Of a stretch of DNA of 64,000 bases, positions 8,161-17,488 are shown in pieces (within the stretch, counting starts at the first letter, position 1; the number at the start of each line of letters is the position of its first letter). Below the pieces are notes generated by a model, which made no database searches, was not told where the DNA came from, and saw only the letters and a program-made list of their open reading frames with translations. Origin of the DNA: Cyclobacteriaceae bacterium (GTDB lineage Bacteria; Bacteroidota; Bacteroidia; Cytophagales; Cyclobacteriaceae). Position numbers and translations under genes: made by a program. The stretch lies in the NCBI GenBank assembly GCA_019638255.1, contig JAHBUD010000004.1, forward strand, positions 26,146 through 90,145, read 5' to 3'.

Positions 8161-8778
8161 ATGAAAAATTTCATCACGTTAATGTTTATGCTGATCGCTT
8201 TACTGGCCTTTGGCCAGAAGAAGAAAGATAAAAATCAGCCGCCCCAGGATTACCAGGCAACGATCGATACGCTTACCAAGACCAATGAATCTCTGCTGCT
8301 TGCCAATAAAGAGCTGACAGCAAAATTGGATTCACTTTCCAAAGAAGCAGGAAAGTACTATGCTTTGTATGCGGTAATCAGAGACAAAGTAGTCATGAAG
8401 GAATTTGATCCCGCACGAATGTCTTCCATCATTGATTCACTGAAAGCCGGGCGGGATTCCCTGACGCTGAAAGCGGCCTCGGCAGTTATTACGGAGGAAT
8501 CCGTACCCAAGACGGCCACTCCGCTGGAACTTAACCCGGTGACCCAGGTAACCTTTATCGACAGTGAGTTTGTGGAGTTTACATTCCGGAACGGACAGAA
8601 AGAAAAATGCTATTATGTAACCGAAGGCTTCAGCCCCACAAAATCGTACTATATCGATTTTAAAGGCACGAAACTGGATATCCGCATGTATGTTATGTAC
8701 ACCTTGATGGGGCCGAGGGTTTCCTTTGAAGTGCCCAGTGTTCAGGGACTTTATTACTATGGTCAAATGACCCAGTAG
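8161..8778 (+). CDS. secreted coiled-coil protein of unknown function
   Basis: I take the ATG at 8161 because it directly opens a signal peptide (KNFITLMFMLIALLAFGQ); an upstream extension to 8083 would run through the preceding terminator. After the signal come a lysine-rich stretch and a heptad-like helical segment (LTKTNESLLLANKELTAKLD). The C-terminal half (about residues 120-205) is beta-rich with FVEFTFRNGQKEKCYYV. The family is not recognised. It stands between the porin terminator and a DUF2490-like barrel gene, so a role in the periplasm or at the outer membrane is likely but unproven. Confidence 0.7.
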   Translation: MKNFITLMFMLIALLAFGQKKKDKNQPPQDYQATIDTLTKTNESLLLANKELTAKLDSLSKEAGKYYALYAVIRDKVVMKEFDPARMSSIIDSLKAGRDSLTLKAASAVITEESVPKTATPLELNPVTQVTFIDSEFVEFTFRNGQKEKCYYVTEGFSPTKSYYIDFKGTKLDIRMYVMYTLMGPRVSFEVPSVQGLYYYGQMTQ

Positions 8779-8844
8779 CAAACTCACAGACAGTGCGTGA
8801 AATAAACGGATTGCTGTGCAGAGGGATTATGTGATGCATTGTCA

Positions 8845-9573
8845 ATGAAACAGGTTGTACTTGTCATGATACTGATATCATTCAGCCGGTTGATTGGGTT
8901 GTCCCAGCAGGATCAGCAATTGTGGCTGGATTACCAGCTATCCTATCCTTTTGGCGGCCGTTATCTGCTGGAGAACACCACCACGTATTCAACCTTGTTA
9001 AATCCTGAGAATAAATGGAGAAGTATTAGCATGAGTCCGACTTTTGAGATGTCGCTGGTTCGGTGGCTGGATCTTTTAAGTGAAGTTGGATTTGCCTATA
9101 CGCAGCAGAAGGAAACAATTAAAACGTTTGAAATTGCTCCGATGGTTGGCGGGCGATTATTTATTACCCAGGGCAAGAAAGTGGATACGCGCTTTGTTTT
9201 AAGGTATCAGCCAAGAAGTTTCAAGGATCTGGAGACGGACGAATGGTCGAGCAGTAACCGCACCCGGTTGCGCGGGGAAGTTTTTGTGAGCATTAACGGT
9301 CCAAATCTGTTTACTGATAAGCTTTGGTACAGCTTTGCCGATTATGAGGAGTTTATCGTGCTGGACCAGCAACTGAAGGAACGCTTTGCCAGCCGGAGAA
9401 GGGCCCGAATTGGTTTGGGTTACCGGATGAACTATAAACATCGCTTTGAACTGAGCTTCACCCTTCAGACATCACGAAATGAGATTAGTGAAGATTATAT
9501 CGGCACCGACAATGTTATCCAGTTAAGGTATAAAATGTATCTTAATCCGGTCAAACTCCAGACCACCGAGTAA
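8845..9573 (+). CDS. DUF2490-like outer-membrane beta-barrel protein
   Basis: The ATG at 8845 gives a signal peptide (KQVVLVMILISFSRLIGLSQ); a TTG two codons earlier is possible. The mature protein is about 220 residues of alternating beta strands (LWLDYQLSYPFGGRYLLEN, FVLRYQPRSF, LWYSFADYEEFI, ARIGLGYRMNYKHRFELSFT), the pattern of DUF2490 proteins, which are short outer-membrane barrels of unknown function. It is followed 16 bp later by the antiporter gene. Family assignment is by pattern, not by search. Confidence 0.65.
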   Translation: MKQVVLVMILISFSRLIGLSQQDQQLWLDYQLSYPFGGRYLLENTTTYSTLLNPENKWRSISMSPTFEMSLVRWLDLLSEVGFAYTQQKETIKTFEIAPMVGGRLFITQGKKVDTRFVLRYQPRSFKDLETDEWSSSNRTRLRGEVFVSINGPNLFTDKLWYSFADYEEFIVLDQQLKERFASRRRARIGLGYRMNYKHRFELSFTLQTSRNEISEDYIGTDNVIQLRYKMYLNPVKLQTTE

Positions 9574-9589
9574 TAAAAAACCAATACTC

Positions 9590-10795
9590 ATGACCGAGTA
9601 CCCGATTTTCATTTTGATGGCCCTGATGATTCTGGGCTTCGGAGTTTTCTCCAACCTCTCCGCTAAGTCTGTGATCTCTGCACCCATGGTTTTTGTTGCC
9701 GTAGGGTTAGTGGTCAGTTTCACGAACCTTGAATTACTGGAAGAAGGCCCCAAGGCTGGCTATGTAAAAGTTCTGGCTGAGCTCACGTTAATGCTGGTGT
9801 TGTTTATTGATGCCTCTACCATTAACCTGAAGCGACTGATTGTTGATCGGGCGTTACCATCTCGTTTGTTGGGTATAGGTTTACCGATTACCATGGCATT
9901 GGGCGCGTTAATCGCTGCACCGTTATTTCCTGATCAACCGATTTGGGTATTGCTGTTAATGGCCTTTATCCTTTCACCGACCGATGCGGCCCTCGGCCAG
10001 GCTGTCGTTACCGGTGAGCAAGTGCCGCAGCGTATCCGGCAAACCATTAATGTGGAGAGTGGATTGAACGATGGTATTGCATTACCACCCATTTTAGTTT
10101 GCCTGGCAGTACTGTCCGGTGAAGCAGGAGAGGGGCTAGACACCACTTACTGGCTTGGCTTTGTGGCGCGACAGTTTGTGTTTGGTCCGTTGATAGGCGG
10201 CCTGGTGGGCTGGGGTTGTGGCAGACTGGTGGAGATTGCTTCGCAAAAAGGTTGGATGAATCACATCTATCAAATGCTGGCATCGCTGGCCATTGCTATC
10301 CTGGCCTATTCGCTTGCTGAATTGTTACAAGGTAACGGGTTCATTGCAGCATACTTTGCAGGACTAATGCTAGGTGTTAAAACAGAGACCATTAAAGAAC
10401 GAATTCAGGAATTTGGAGAAGCGCAGAGCCAGATTATGGTGCTGCTTATTTTTTTACTGTTTGGAATGTTATTGGTTCCACTATCGTATCCGCATTGGGA
10501 TTGGCAAGCCTTCCTTTATGCAATACTAAGTTTAACAGTAATTCGGATGGTGCCGGTGGCGCTGAGTTTAATGGGTTCGGGCTTGGATCAAAAAACAATA
10601 TGGTTTATAGGTTGGTTTGGTCCGCGGGGCATTGCTTCTGTTTTATACCTGCTGATGGCCGTGTTGATGTTGGGTGCAGGGGGATATGAACGTGTGATTA
10701 GTGTAATTACCCTAACGGTAATGATGAGTATTTTTCTTCACGGACTCACAGCTGTTCCGCTTTCCGGGATATTTACAAATACTAAAGAGGCTTAG
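9590..10795 (+). CDS. Na+/H+ (cation:proton) antiporter, CPA1/NhaP family
   Basis: The 401-residue inner-membrane protein has about 12 hydrophobic segments. The CPA1 hallmarks are visible: SPTDAALGQAVV (the T-D pair of the core ion-binding helix) and NVESGLNDGIALP (the E..LNDG helix that carries the exchange aspartate). GPRGIASVLY near the C-terminus is also typical. It exchanges cytoplasmic Na+ (or K+) for protons in pH and salt homeostasis. Length is at the short end, without a long cytoplasmic tail. It converges on the mechanosensitive channel gene with only 6 bp between the ORFs. Confidence 0.88.
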   Translation: MTEYPIFILMALMILGFGVFSNLSAKSVISAPMVFVAVGLVVSFTNLELLEEGPKAGYVKVLAELTLMLVLFIDASTINLKRLIVDRALPSRLLGIGLPITMALGALIAAPLFPDQPIWVLLLMAFILSPTDAALGQAVVTGEQVPQRIRQTINVESGLNDGIALPPILVCLAVLSGEAGEGLDTTYWLGFVARQFVFGPLIGGLVGWGCGRLVEIASQKGWMNHIYQMLASLAIAILAYSLAELLQGNGFIAAYFAGLMLGVKTETIKERIQEFGEAQSQIMVLLIFLLFGMLLVPLSYPHWDWQAFLYAILSLTVIRMVPVALSLMGSGLDQKTIWFIGWFGPRGIASVLYLLMAVLMLGAGGYERVISVITLTVMMSIFLHGLTAVPLSGIFTNTKEA

Positions 10796-10801
10796 GATAA
10801 G

Positions 10802-13234
10802 TTAATCCAGTTTCTTTTCCTGAACGTTGTTCTTAAGAACTACCTCATAAGTTTGAAGTGGCAATTCAACGCCCAGGTATTTTAGTTCATGATAGATTTG
10901 CAGGTTAAGATCACTTCTCGTCTTGAACATATCTGACACTAGCCAATAGTAAAGTTTGAACTGAAGCGACTGGTCTGTCTGGCCATCGAAGAGTACAAAG
11001 GGTTCCGGAGTGTCAAGAATGTTTGGATGCAGGATAGCCATGTTATGTATGATCTTAATTACTTCCTCCGGGTCGGCCTTCATTGAAGTACGGATAACAA
11101 TCAGTTGTCTGCGCGAGGCGTTTGAAAGCGTCCAATTACTGAAGCGATTACTGATCAGTTCAGAGTTGGGTATGATGACTTCAGCGCCATCGTAAGTAAG
11201 AATTTTGGAAGCCCGCATCCCGATTTCTTTCACATTGCCTTCAATCTGGTTGGTTTCAATGATGTCATTTACCACAAAAGGGCGTTCAAAGATCAGGATC
11301 AACCCTGAAATAAAATTGGCAACCAGGTTTTGCAGGCCGAACCCTATACCTACACCAAGTGCGCCTGCTAAAATGCTGATCTTGGTCAGATCGAAGCCGG
11401 TTGAAGCAATGGCTAAAAGGAAGCCGAGCACGATGATGCTGTACCGGACCATTACACCAATGGCCATGGCCACCCCCCTTCGCAGATTAAAGCGTGATAG
11501 AATCTCGCCCTCCAGGAGTACCTGCATCACCACAGAAATTACCCACGAAACAAGTATGATGGAAAAGAAACTGAGTACACCACCGACAGTCACGTTGAAT
11601 TCACCGAACTGACCACCAAATGTCCAGATACTTTGCAACGTAGCATTGAAGAGTGGCCGGAGTGAGTAAGCATTGATGAGCGTGATCAGGAGCAGGTAGA
11701 GTGCGCCATACTTAATAAAAGTGTAAATGAACCTGTAATATTTTTGTGCGAGTACTGAGTATTTCACTGCCGGTGTCTGCTCAAATATCCGGAACAGGTC
11801 TCGTGAAATAACCGAACAAATCAGAATGACTGGAGCAAGATAGATGAATGTAATGGCGCCATTTGTAAGGGCACGCCCCAGCGTTGAAAATCCAATGGCC
11901 TGAAGCAGAACGGCACAGGCTGTAAGCACCAGTAGGTATGGAATGAACGATCGTTGAATGTATTCATAAATTTGGGGAAACTGCTCACGGAAAGCTTTCC
12001 GGTTAGCATTGAGTACAAAGAGTAGTGATGTTGCTACGATGGCATATCCAAAATCAATATAGCTGGTGAGTCGATTGTCGAGAATGAGCAAGTCGGTGAA
12101 GTTGTAAAGCCAGTATAGTAAGAGAAATGAAATGGTAAGAAAGCGGATGACTCCTTTTGATCGTTTGACAACAAGAACAACTAATGGAACGGTAAAGAGC
12201 AGCAGCAATGCCTCGGTGAGTAAGGGTGGCCGTTTGGTAAGTACCATCAGCATGATAATAACGGTAGCCGTATATACGTAGATGCCGGAATAGCTTACAA
12301 CAGGCACTACTGATTCTGTAATGATATTCTGGTTTTCAACTGCCGAACTCTCACCCTCATGTTGTTTGATGCGAATGATTGAGCGGACAACAAGGAGCAG
12401 AAGTAATCCTGCAAGAACCGAAATAACAATTCTACCTACGTTCATCACTACGTAGTCCCAACTGTCTTGGGTAGCAAAACGATAGGATCGCTGAATTTGA
12501 ATTTCGATAGGAATAGTGTCGCTGGCTAAGGAACGCTGCCAGATGAAGGCATCATCGCGCTTAAAAAAGGTCACGAAATCCTGGTTCAGTAGTGGATTGA
12601 GAATATCCAGGTATGTATTGATGATAAGGCGGCTGGCGCTCACTTTTTCCTGAAGAGCCAGATAGTTTTTCAGGCCGGCTTGCAACGTTCGTTCTTCATC
12701 GCGGAGATCGGCCAATAAATCATTAATAGGTTTTCGAAGACTTTCACCCACTTCGCTCTGTAACACTTCAGTGCGCTTTTTTATCCAGGCGGTGCGGAGT
12801 TCCTGAGTCTTACGAAGGTCCTCCTCCGCTTTCCGGATTACCTCGCTGAGTTGGTTATTCAGTTTAAGGGTTTTTTCACTTTCCCGTGTCCATCGGGTAA
12901 TCAGGTTCTGGATAAGCCATTTTCGTAAGTAGGATTTAAGGAAGAAGTCAGACTCTTCCTTCGCCTTATTTACGGTTTTTGTCAATTCGGAGGCCGCGGT
13001 CTCAAACGATCGGTACCGGGTAGTATCCTGCAGTTGTGATACTAAAGCCCTGGCCTGTTTACTTACCTGTTCCGCCTGAAGCATGATTTCCGAAAGGTTT
13101 ATCGTCACTTCAATCGAGTCAGTCTTGGCTACACCTTTTTGCTGGCTAAAAGCCGGGGTTAGGCTGATAATACTCATGATTGCAAAGAGCGCAACCTTGA
13201 TTAACTGTATTGCTGAAAAATGAATCTTGCTCAT
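10802..13234 (-). CDS. large mechanosensitive channel, MscS superfamily (MscK/MscM-like)
   Basis: The 810-residue protein has a signal peptide and a long periplasmic helical domain (roughly residues 30-240, with coiled-coil segments). Multiple membrane segments follow (about 265-560), then an MscS core. The pore-lining helix and beta domain are recognisable: ALGVGIGFGLQNLVANFISG, FERPFVVNDIIE and IIPNSELISNRFSNWTLSN. Such channels open on hypo-osmotic membrane tension to release solutes. The architecture is that of MscK/YbdG-type large channels, though shorter than E. coli MscK (about 1120 residues). The ATG at 13232-13234 gives the signal peptide. Confidence 0.9.
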   Translation of the reverse strand: MSKIHFSAIQLIKVALFAIMSIISLTPAFSQQKGVAKTDSIEVTINLSEIMLQAEQVSKQARALVSQLQDTTRYRSFETAASELTKTVNKAKEESDFFLKSYLRKWLIQNLITRWTRESEKTLKLNNQLSEVIRKAEEDLRKTQELRTAWIKKRTEVLQSEVGESLRKPINDLLADLRDEERTLQAGLKNYLALQEKVSASRLIINTYLDILNPLLNQDFVTFFKRDDAFIWQRSLASDTIPIEIQIQRSYRFATQDSWDYVVMNVGRIVISVLAGLLLLLVVRSIIRIKQHEGESSAVENQNIITESVVPVVSYSGIYVYTATVIIMLMVLTKRPPLLTEALLLLFTVPLVVLVVKRSKGVIRFLTISFLLLYWLYNFTDLLILDNRLTSYIDFGYAIVATSLLFVLNANRKAFREQFPQIYEYIQRSFIPYLLVLTACAVLLQAIGFSTLGRALTNGAITFIYLAPVILICSVISRDLFRIFEQTPAVKYSVLAQKYYRFIYTFIKYGALYLLLITLINAYSLRPLFNATLQSIWTFGGQFGEFNVTVGGVLSFFSIILVSWVISVVMQVLLEGEILSRFNLRRGVAMAIGVMVRYSIIVLGFLLAIASTGFDLTKISILAGALGVGIGFGLQNLVANFISGLILIFERPFVVNDIIETNQIEGNVKEIGMRASKILTYDGAEVIIPNSELISNRFSNWTLSNASRRQLIVIRTSMKADPEEVIKIIHNMAILHPNILDTPEPFVLFDGQTDQSLQFKLYYWLVSDMFKTRSDLNLQIYHELKYLGVELPLQTYEVVLKNNVQEKKLD

Positions 13235-13412
13235 GGTTCCTAAGCTATTCCAAAAGTACTAATCGTGAACATGGTATCTAGGAAGTTGTCGGTCATTTTG
13301 GGTATAACTTTATCTGGAAACAACATGCAGTCTACTGTTAGTTAGCTGGTTTTTGCTGAAAAAATCAGTGTCAAGTGGCTATAACGTATAGCGATTTAAC
13401 CAGCTATCCCAT

Positions 13413-13420
13413 TAACTTTG
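13413..13420 (+). promoter_or_regulatory. candidate -7 element TAACTTTG
   Basis: This is an exact match to the Bacteroidota -7 consensus TAnnTTTG, 19 bp before the TTG start of the DUF4403 gene. I see no clear -33 TTG at the right spacing. Confidence 0.5.
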
Positions 13421-13439
13421 ATTAATTAAAGTATCTCCC

Positions 13440-14867
13440 TTGAACTTCCGCTTTAGTCTTTTAGTCGGTGCTTTAGCTGGTGTCATTGCACTCTCAATAT
13501 CCTGTAAACGAAACGTAGTTCCTGCCCCGGAACGGATTGCGCTGGACTCCACGTTGATCAGTCCTGTTTCAGAACTTCATGTACCGGTATACTTTCCGAT
13601 TCAGGAGCTGGAAAATATGGTTAATGATAAACTGAAGGAAAAAGTGATTGAGGCGGATATTGCCATTAATGATAAGGAGGACAGTATTTTTCTTGCCATC
13701 TCAAAATTTCAGCCCATACGCCTTTCCTATGATGGTGAGCGTGGGCTAACCTATACCGTGCCAGTAGAACTTACCGGATACCTTAAAAGCAAAGTGCTGG
13801 GTATCAACATCCGGAATAAGCAAGCAATTCGAGCCAAGATGATCATCACCATGTATTCTGACTTGTACCTGGATGATGGCTGGAATCTTGCACCGCAAAC
13901 CCAACTCAAGTCAATTCAGTGGATAGAGGAACCCAAACTAAATGTTGCCGGCATCAAGTTTAATTTAAAACCCCCTATTGAAAAGGTGTTGGAAAATAAC
14001 AAACAAAAGATTGTTGACAAGCTGGACGAAGCAGCCAGGCATGTTATTAAAATAAGGCCTTCTATTGAAAAATTATGGGGCGATATCCAAAAACCCATCC
14101 GGGTTAACCGCAAAGTAGTGCCCGCCTGGTTGAAGGTAGATGCAACCGATATGGATGGCAAGTTGCTCATGCAATCAAAGGATACCTTAATGATTGTGGC
14201 GACCATCAAAGCAAAATTGCGAACCGTTCTCGACTCGGCATCGTCAATATCAAAACCTGGTCCGCTTCCACGCCTGAAACGGAGGCAGGTGGATGAACCT
14301 GGCATGGTGGCGTATGTTCTGACCACTATTCCGTTCCAGGTGATTAATGAGTTGATTTCACAAGTCACCGATACCATGATGTTCCGGTATGCCAATCATG
14401 AAGTACGGATTTCATCCACCGAAGTGTACGGCACACCCGAAGGAATTGCTATAAAAGTTTCCCTGAAGGGAGACGTGCGTGCTGATGTTTATATGCGGGG
14501 CACAGTAGGCTTTGATTCCCTGGAACGCAAACTGGTCATCAATAATTTTGGCTTTGATATGAACAGTGAAAACAGGCTATTAAGTGCAGCGTATTGGTTT
14601 GGATATGATGAAATTGTTAAACGGTTGCAACCTTATTTAACCCTACCACTCGAAAATGCTTTTCTGGTAATTCCTGAACTGATCACCAAAGGAATTGAAA
14701 AGGGAAAACTGGGGAAGAAAATTGATATTCACTTTAGTACTCTTGACCTGAACATAGACCAGGTGCTGATCACCACCGATAATATCCAGGTGATTGTTTC
14801 AGCCAATGGCCGGGCAGATGTGGAACTACAGAAAGGCTTGTTTGATAAGAAGAAAAAACCTGTCTGA
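13440..14867 (+). CDS. DUF4403 family lipoprotein
   Basis: The 475-residue protein opens with a lipoprotein signal (FSLLVGALAGVIALSISCKR; cysteine after ALSIS). A TTG start is required because no ATG precedes the signal sequence in frame. The mature protein has the DUF4403 look: an N-terminal VYFPIQELENMVNDKL segment followed by two similar alpha/beta lipid-binding-like (BPI/TULIP-type) halves. A role in holding lipids in the periplasm is a family-level guess. It converges on the DUF4136 gene with 8 bp between the ORFs. Confidence 0.8.
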   Translation: MNFRFSLLVGALAGVIALSISCKRNVVPAPERIALDSTLISPVSELHVPVYFPIQELENMVNDKLKEKVIEADIAINDKEDSIFLAISKFQPIRLSYDGERGLTYTVPVELTGYLKSKVLGINIRNKQAIRAKMIITMYSDLYLDDGWNLAPQTQLKSIQWIEEPKLNVAGIKFNLKPPIEKVLENNKQKIVDKLDEAARHVIKIRPSIEKLWGDIQKPIRVNRKVVPAWLKVDATDMDGKLLMQSKDTLMIVATIKAKLRTVLDSASSISKPGPLPRLKRRQVDEPGMVAYVLTTIPFQVINELISQVTDTMMFRYANHEVRISSTEVYGTPEGIAIKVSLKGDVRADVYMRGTVGFDSLERKLVINNFGFDMNSENRLLSAAYWFGYDEIVKRLQPYLTLPLENAFLVIPELITKGIEKGKLGKKIDIHFSTLDLNIDQVLITTDNIQVIVSANGRADVELQKGLFDKKKKPV

Positions 14868-14875
14868 TTTACCTC

Positions 14876-15445
14876 CTACTTGTGCCTCACCGGCAGACGG
14901 ATGAAGATGTCTTTGACACCTTTGCGTATGTCAGCCTCGATGTCATTCCTGAACGTTATCTTTTTTTCCGCCCATCCACGCCAAAGCAGCTTTCTTGTTT
15001 TAACATCATACATCTCAATAAACAGCATGCCTTGCTGATAGCGCTGCTCGGTTACCTGGCCGCCTGCAACGGGTGCAGAAAAGGCTCCAAAATAACCCGG
15101 ACCTCCAACTCCAAAACCAACAGACATCTGGGGTGACTGGCTATAGGCCACGCGATCTTCAACGCGGGTGTCGGTAACGAAAATTGCCTGCGGGTTTTCA
15201 TTATCCTGCCTGAATCCCTTCTTTTGCAGCTCTGCATTGGCCAATGCAATAATGAAGGGAATGTTAATCTTTTTATCATACTGCAATTGGTATTCCTCAT
15301 TGCCAGGCTTGGCCCACGAATAGGTTTTGTACTGCTTTAAGTCGACACCCTTGGCTTTATATGAGCGTGACACAACGCCAGACGAAGAGCACCCGGCTAT
15401 AATCCCAACCAGCAGAATGAATGGAAATAAGTAGAAGTTTTTCAT
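14876..15445 (-). CDS. DUF4136 family lipoprotein (copy 1)
   Basis: The ATG at 15445 directly opens a lipoprotein signal (KNFYLFPFILLVGIIAGCSS), so it is preferred over an upstream ATG at 15475. The mature protein shows the DUF4136 pattern: GVDLKQYKTYSWAKPG after the signal, a middle block listing a variant glycine-rich loop, and TRKLLWRGWAEKKIT before a C-terminal DIRKGVKDIFIRLP. These are envelope lipoproteins of unknown role. It is closely related to the next gene upstream (15560-16150), suggesting tandem duplication. Confidence 0.85.
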   Translation of the reverse strand: MKNFYLFPFILLVGIIAGCSSSGVVSRSYKAKGVDLKQYKTYSWAKPGNEEYQLQYDKKINIPFIIALANAELQKKGFRQDNENPQAIFVTDTRVEDRVAYSQSPQMSVGFGVGGPGYFGAFSAPVAGGQVTEQRYQQGMLFIEMYDVKTRKLLWRGWAEKKITFRNDIEADIRKGVKDIFIRLPVRHK

Positions 15446-15559
15446 GGATGTAAAAATGGTAAAAAGATGATTCATTACAGCCTAAAAGCACTGCAACCAA
15501 AGCCACAGTGTTTGATTTGAATACTATATACGTTAGTTAAGTAGCGGGAGCAATAGCCC

Positions 15560-16150
15560 TTAGTGCTTTACGGGCATTTGCCCAACAAGCTTCTTTACAG
15601 TTTTGCGAATGGCTTTATCCAGATCGGTATTGTTGGTGATCTGTTCCTCAGTCCAGCTTCGCCAGAGCAATTGATTGGTTTTGGAGTCGTACATTTCCAA
15701 CAGGATGGTGCCCTGCAAAAACTCACGTTCAACCGTTTGGCTGGCCTGTACGGGTCCATAATAACCCATGGAAAACCCTCCATAAGACCCACCAGTATAT
15801 ACAGGCACACCTGCCCCGAAACCATCATTAGGACCAGGCATTTTCGTGTAGGCTACGTGTTCTTCCAGCTTGGTATCAACTATGAAAATTGCATCGGGTT
15901 GGTCTGGTGTTTTAATAAACCCCTTATTCTTCAGTTCTGCATCAGTCAATTGAATGATGTATCCAATCGCTTCTTTTTTATCGTACGTACGCTGGTATTC
16001 TTCATCTCCCGGTTTAGCCCAGGTATAGCTTTTGTATTGCGCGAGGTCCACTCCCTTTTCTTTAACGGCATGACTTTTCACACGGGGCGCACAGTCTGTC
16101 ATTATGGAAGTGATTAGGGCAAGAAGGAGTAGGTGAACCGGGAATTTCAT
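15560..16150 (-). CDS. DUF4136 family lipoprotein (copy 2)
   Basis: The ATG at 16150 starts a signal sequence ending in the lipobox region SIMTDCAPR; a 25-codon upstream extension would read into the terminator hairpin at 16176-16207 and is rejected. The body parallels copy 1 block for block: GVDLAQYKSYTWAKPGDEEY, LKNKGFIKTPDQPDAIFIVD, LEEHVAYTKMP, SKTNQLLWRSWTEEQIT and an IRKTVKKLVGQMP tail. Function unknown. It sits 114 bp upstream of copy 1 in the same orientation. Confidence 0.85.
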   Translation of the reverse strand: MKFPVHLLLLALITSIMTDCAPRVKSHAVKEKGVDLAQYKSYTWAKPGDEEYQRTYDKKEAIGYIIQLTDAELKNKGFIKTPDQPDAIFIVDTKLEEHVAYTKMPGPNDGFGAGVPVYTGGSYGGFSMGYYGPVQASQTVEREFLQGTILLEMYDSKTNQLLWRSWTEEQITNNTDLDKAIRKTVKKLVGQMPVKH

Positions 16151-16175
16151 AGTAAGGATAAGTTTAGTGCGAACA

Positions 16176-16207
16176 TAAAAAAACTGCGGAACAAACATTC
16201 CGCAGTT
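16176..16207 (-). terminator. intrinsic terminator after the porin-family gene
   Basis: Perfect 10-bp arms AACTGCGGAA (16182-16191) and TTCCGCAGTT (16198-16207) flank a 6-nt loop. On the minus strand the hairpin is followed by seven T. It lies 24 bp after the stop of the 16232-16819 gene and only about 25 bp before the start codon of DUF4136 copy 2. Confidence 0.88.
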
Positions 16208-16231
16208 CGTTAAATAAAGGGTCACCTTCCC

Positions 16232-16819
16232 TTAGTTGGAAAACGTGAATCCGAAATTAAGTGTAAAGAACGATTGGGCGCTTCTTAAATCACCGGCTTT
16301 AAAGCCCTGATTGAATTTTCCGGATACGGTAAAACCGCCACCGTCATTCACTTGATAGTAAAAACCAAATTCAGGTTGAAGGGCAAAATGCCAGGCTTCC
16401 TCCTTAAGGGTGTACAAGCTCATATCGGTACTTCTGCGGGTGTACATGGTACCTATACCAAGCCCAACAAAAGGATTTAATGTTTCGCCCGGTTTGAAAA
16501 AATAGGATGCGGTTGCGTACATCGGAATATGATTGCTGTAGCGCCACTGCTTACCGCTTAACGTCACATCACCCGTGGTATAGGAGTCATACGCCATTTC
16601 TTCATAAAAAACATTCCAACCGGCAGTGAAACCAATACCCACATTGGGCGTTATCAGGTTACGGTAGTCCATGTTAAATCCGCGGAAGCTGGGCTTGGAG
16701 ATAAATTCACTTAAATCGCCCGTTCCAAATCCTATGGAGTAGGAAGTGGTAAACATCGATTGGGCTGAGGCAACACCACCAAGCATTACCAGAGTCGCAA
16801 TAACAAATATCTTCTTCAT
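16232..16819 (-). CDS. small outer-membrane beta-barrel protein
   Basis: The ATG at 16819 (rather than a GTG at 16828) opens a signal peptide (KKIFVIATLVMLGGVASAQ). The remaining 175 or so residues form alternating strands (VGIGFTAGWNVFYEE, FVGLGIGTMYTRR, FALQPEFGFYYQVND) and end FTLNFGFTFSN, as in OmpA/OmpX-like 8-strand barrels. No specific substrate can be inferred. It is preceded by the aromatic-rich lipoprotein gene (14-bp gap) and followed by a strong terminator, so these two form a transcription unit. Confidence 0.75.
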   Translation of the reverse strand: MKKIFVIATLVMLGGVASAQSMFTTSYSIGFGTGDLSEFISKPSFRGFNMDYRNLITPNVGIGFTAGWNVFYEEMAYDSYTTGDVTLSGKQWRYSNHIPMYATASYFFKPGETLNPFVGLGIGTMYTRRSTDMSLYTLKEEAWHFALQPEFGFYYQVNDGGGFTVSGKFNQGFKAGDLRSAQSFFTLNFGFTFSN

Positions 16820-16833
16820 AATATTCACTGCGT

Positions 16834-17448
16834 TTAATTTACTTTAAGATATGGTGATTGTCTGAACGCCTGGTCAACTCCATTGTTTACCCGGTTCACA
16901 TTGTAAGCACCAGATAAAAGTCCGTTAACTGCACCTGTCCAAACACGGTAGGGCAGCGGATCGCCACCGACTTTTTGATTATAAACCATGGCCATTAGTA
17001 GGGTGCCCGAGGTGTAAGAGGTTGAAACAGGATAGCCCCATCCCCATCCGCAATAGTAGTAGTAATACCAGCACCAGTAATCGTACCAGTAAAAAGTAAA
17101 GGTGTTGGTCCACACAGCAGGCAGGATCACTACATCCGCCTCCTCCAGGTTATCAGTCCTGGTCCAACCGTAGCTGGTCATGTTGGACACTATTCGGTTT
17201 ATTATCGGGGTTGCGGCCGCGTCCGGCAAATAGCTCGGGCCACCGCCATCTACAACACCACCGTCAAGAGTTACAATTTCATCGGGCATAGCGTATTTCT
17301 TATTCGTGCCTGTAAAATTGAATTCGTTATCAACCAGGCGGGTTGCCACCACGTCCATGTCTTCATAATACTCCGGTCCAGCCGGATAGCACCCCCACAC
17401 CATTGGGGCAACGAGAGCGAAGGCAATTAGCTTTTTGAGCATACGCAT
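16834..17448 (-). CDS. aromatic-rich lipoprotein, DUF4136-like
   Basis: The 204-residue protein has a lipoprotein signal (MLKKLIAFALVAPMVWGCYP). DUF4136-like features follow: DVVATRLVDNEFNF early, GWTRTDNLEEADVVILPAVW in the middle, and a C-terminal VWTGAVNGLLSG. It carries an extraordinary run of Tyr/Trp/Cys (YWYDYWCWYYYYYCGWGWGY) where relatives have a glycine-rich loop. The first of two close in-frame ATGs (17448 and 17442) is annotated. It is the promoter-proximal gene of a two-gene unit with the barrel gene downstream. Function unknown. Confidence 0.7.
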   Translation of the reverse strand: MRMLKKLIAFALVAPMVWGCYPAGPEYYEDMDVVATRLVDNEFNFTGTNKKYAMPDEIVTLDGGVVDGGGPSYLPDAAATPIINRIVSNMTSYGWTRTDNLEEADVVILPAVWTNTFTFYWYDYWCWYYYYYCGWGWGYPVSTSYTSGTLLMAMVYNQKVGGDPLPYRVWTGAVNGLLSGAYNVNRVNNGVDQAFRQSPYLKVN

Positions 17449-17488
17449 ATTATTATTATTATTTAGGTTATTTAAGTGAAAACGAGCG

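Noticed and set aside
9590..13234. Joint osmotic-stress operon of the antiporter and the MscS-type channel
   Set aside because: The genes converge, so they cannot be co-transcribed; functional linkage is speculative.
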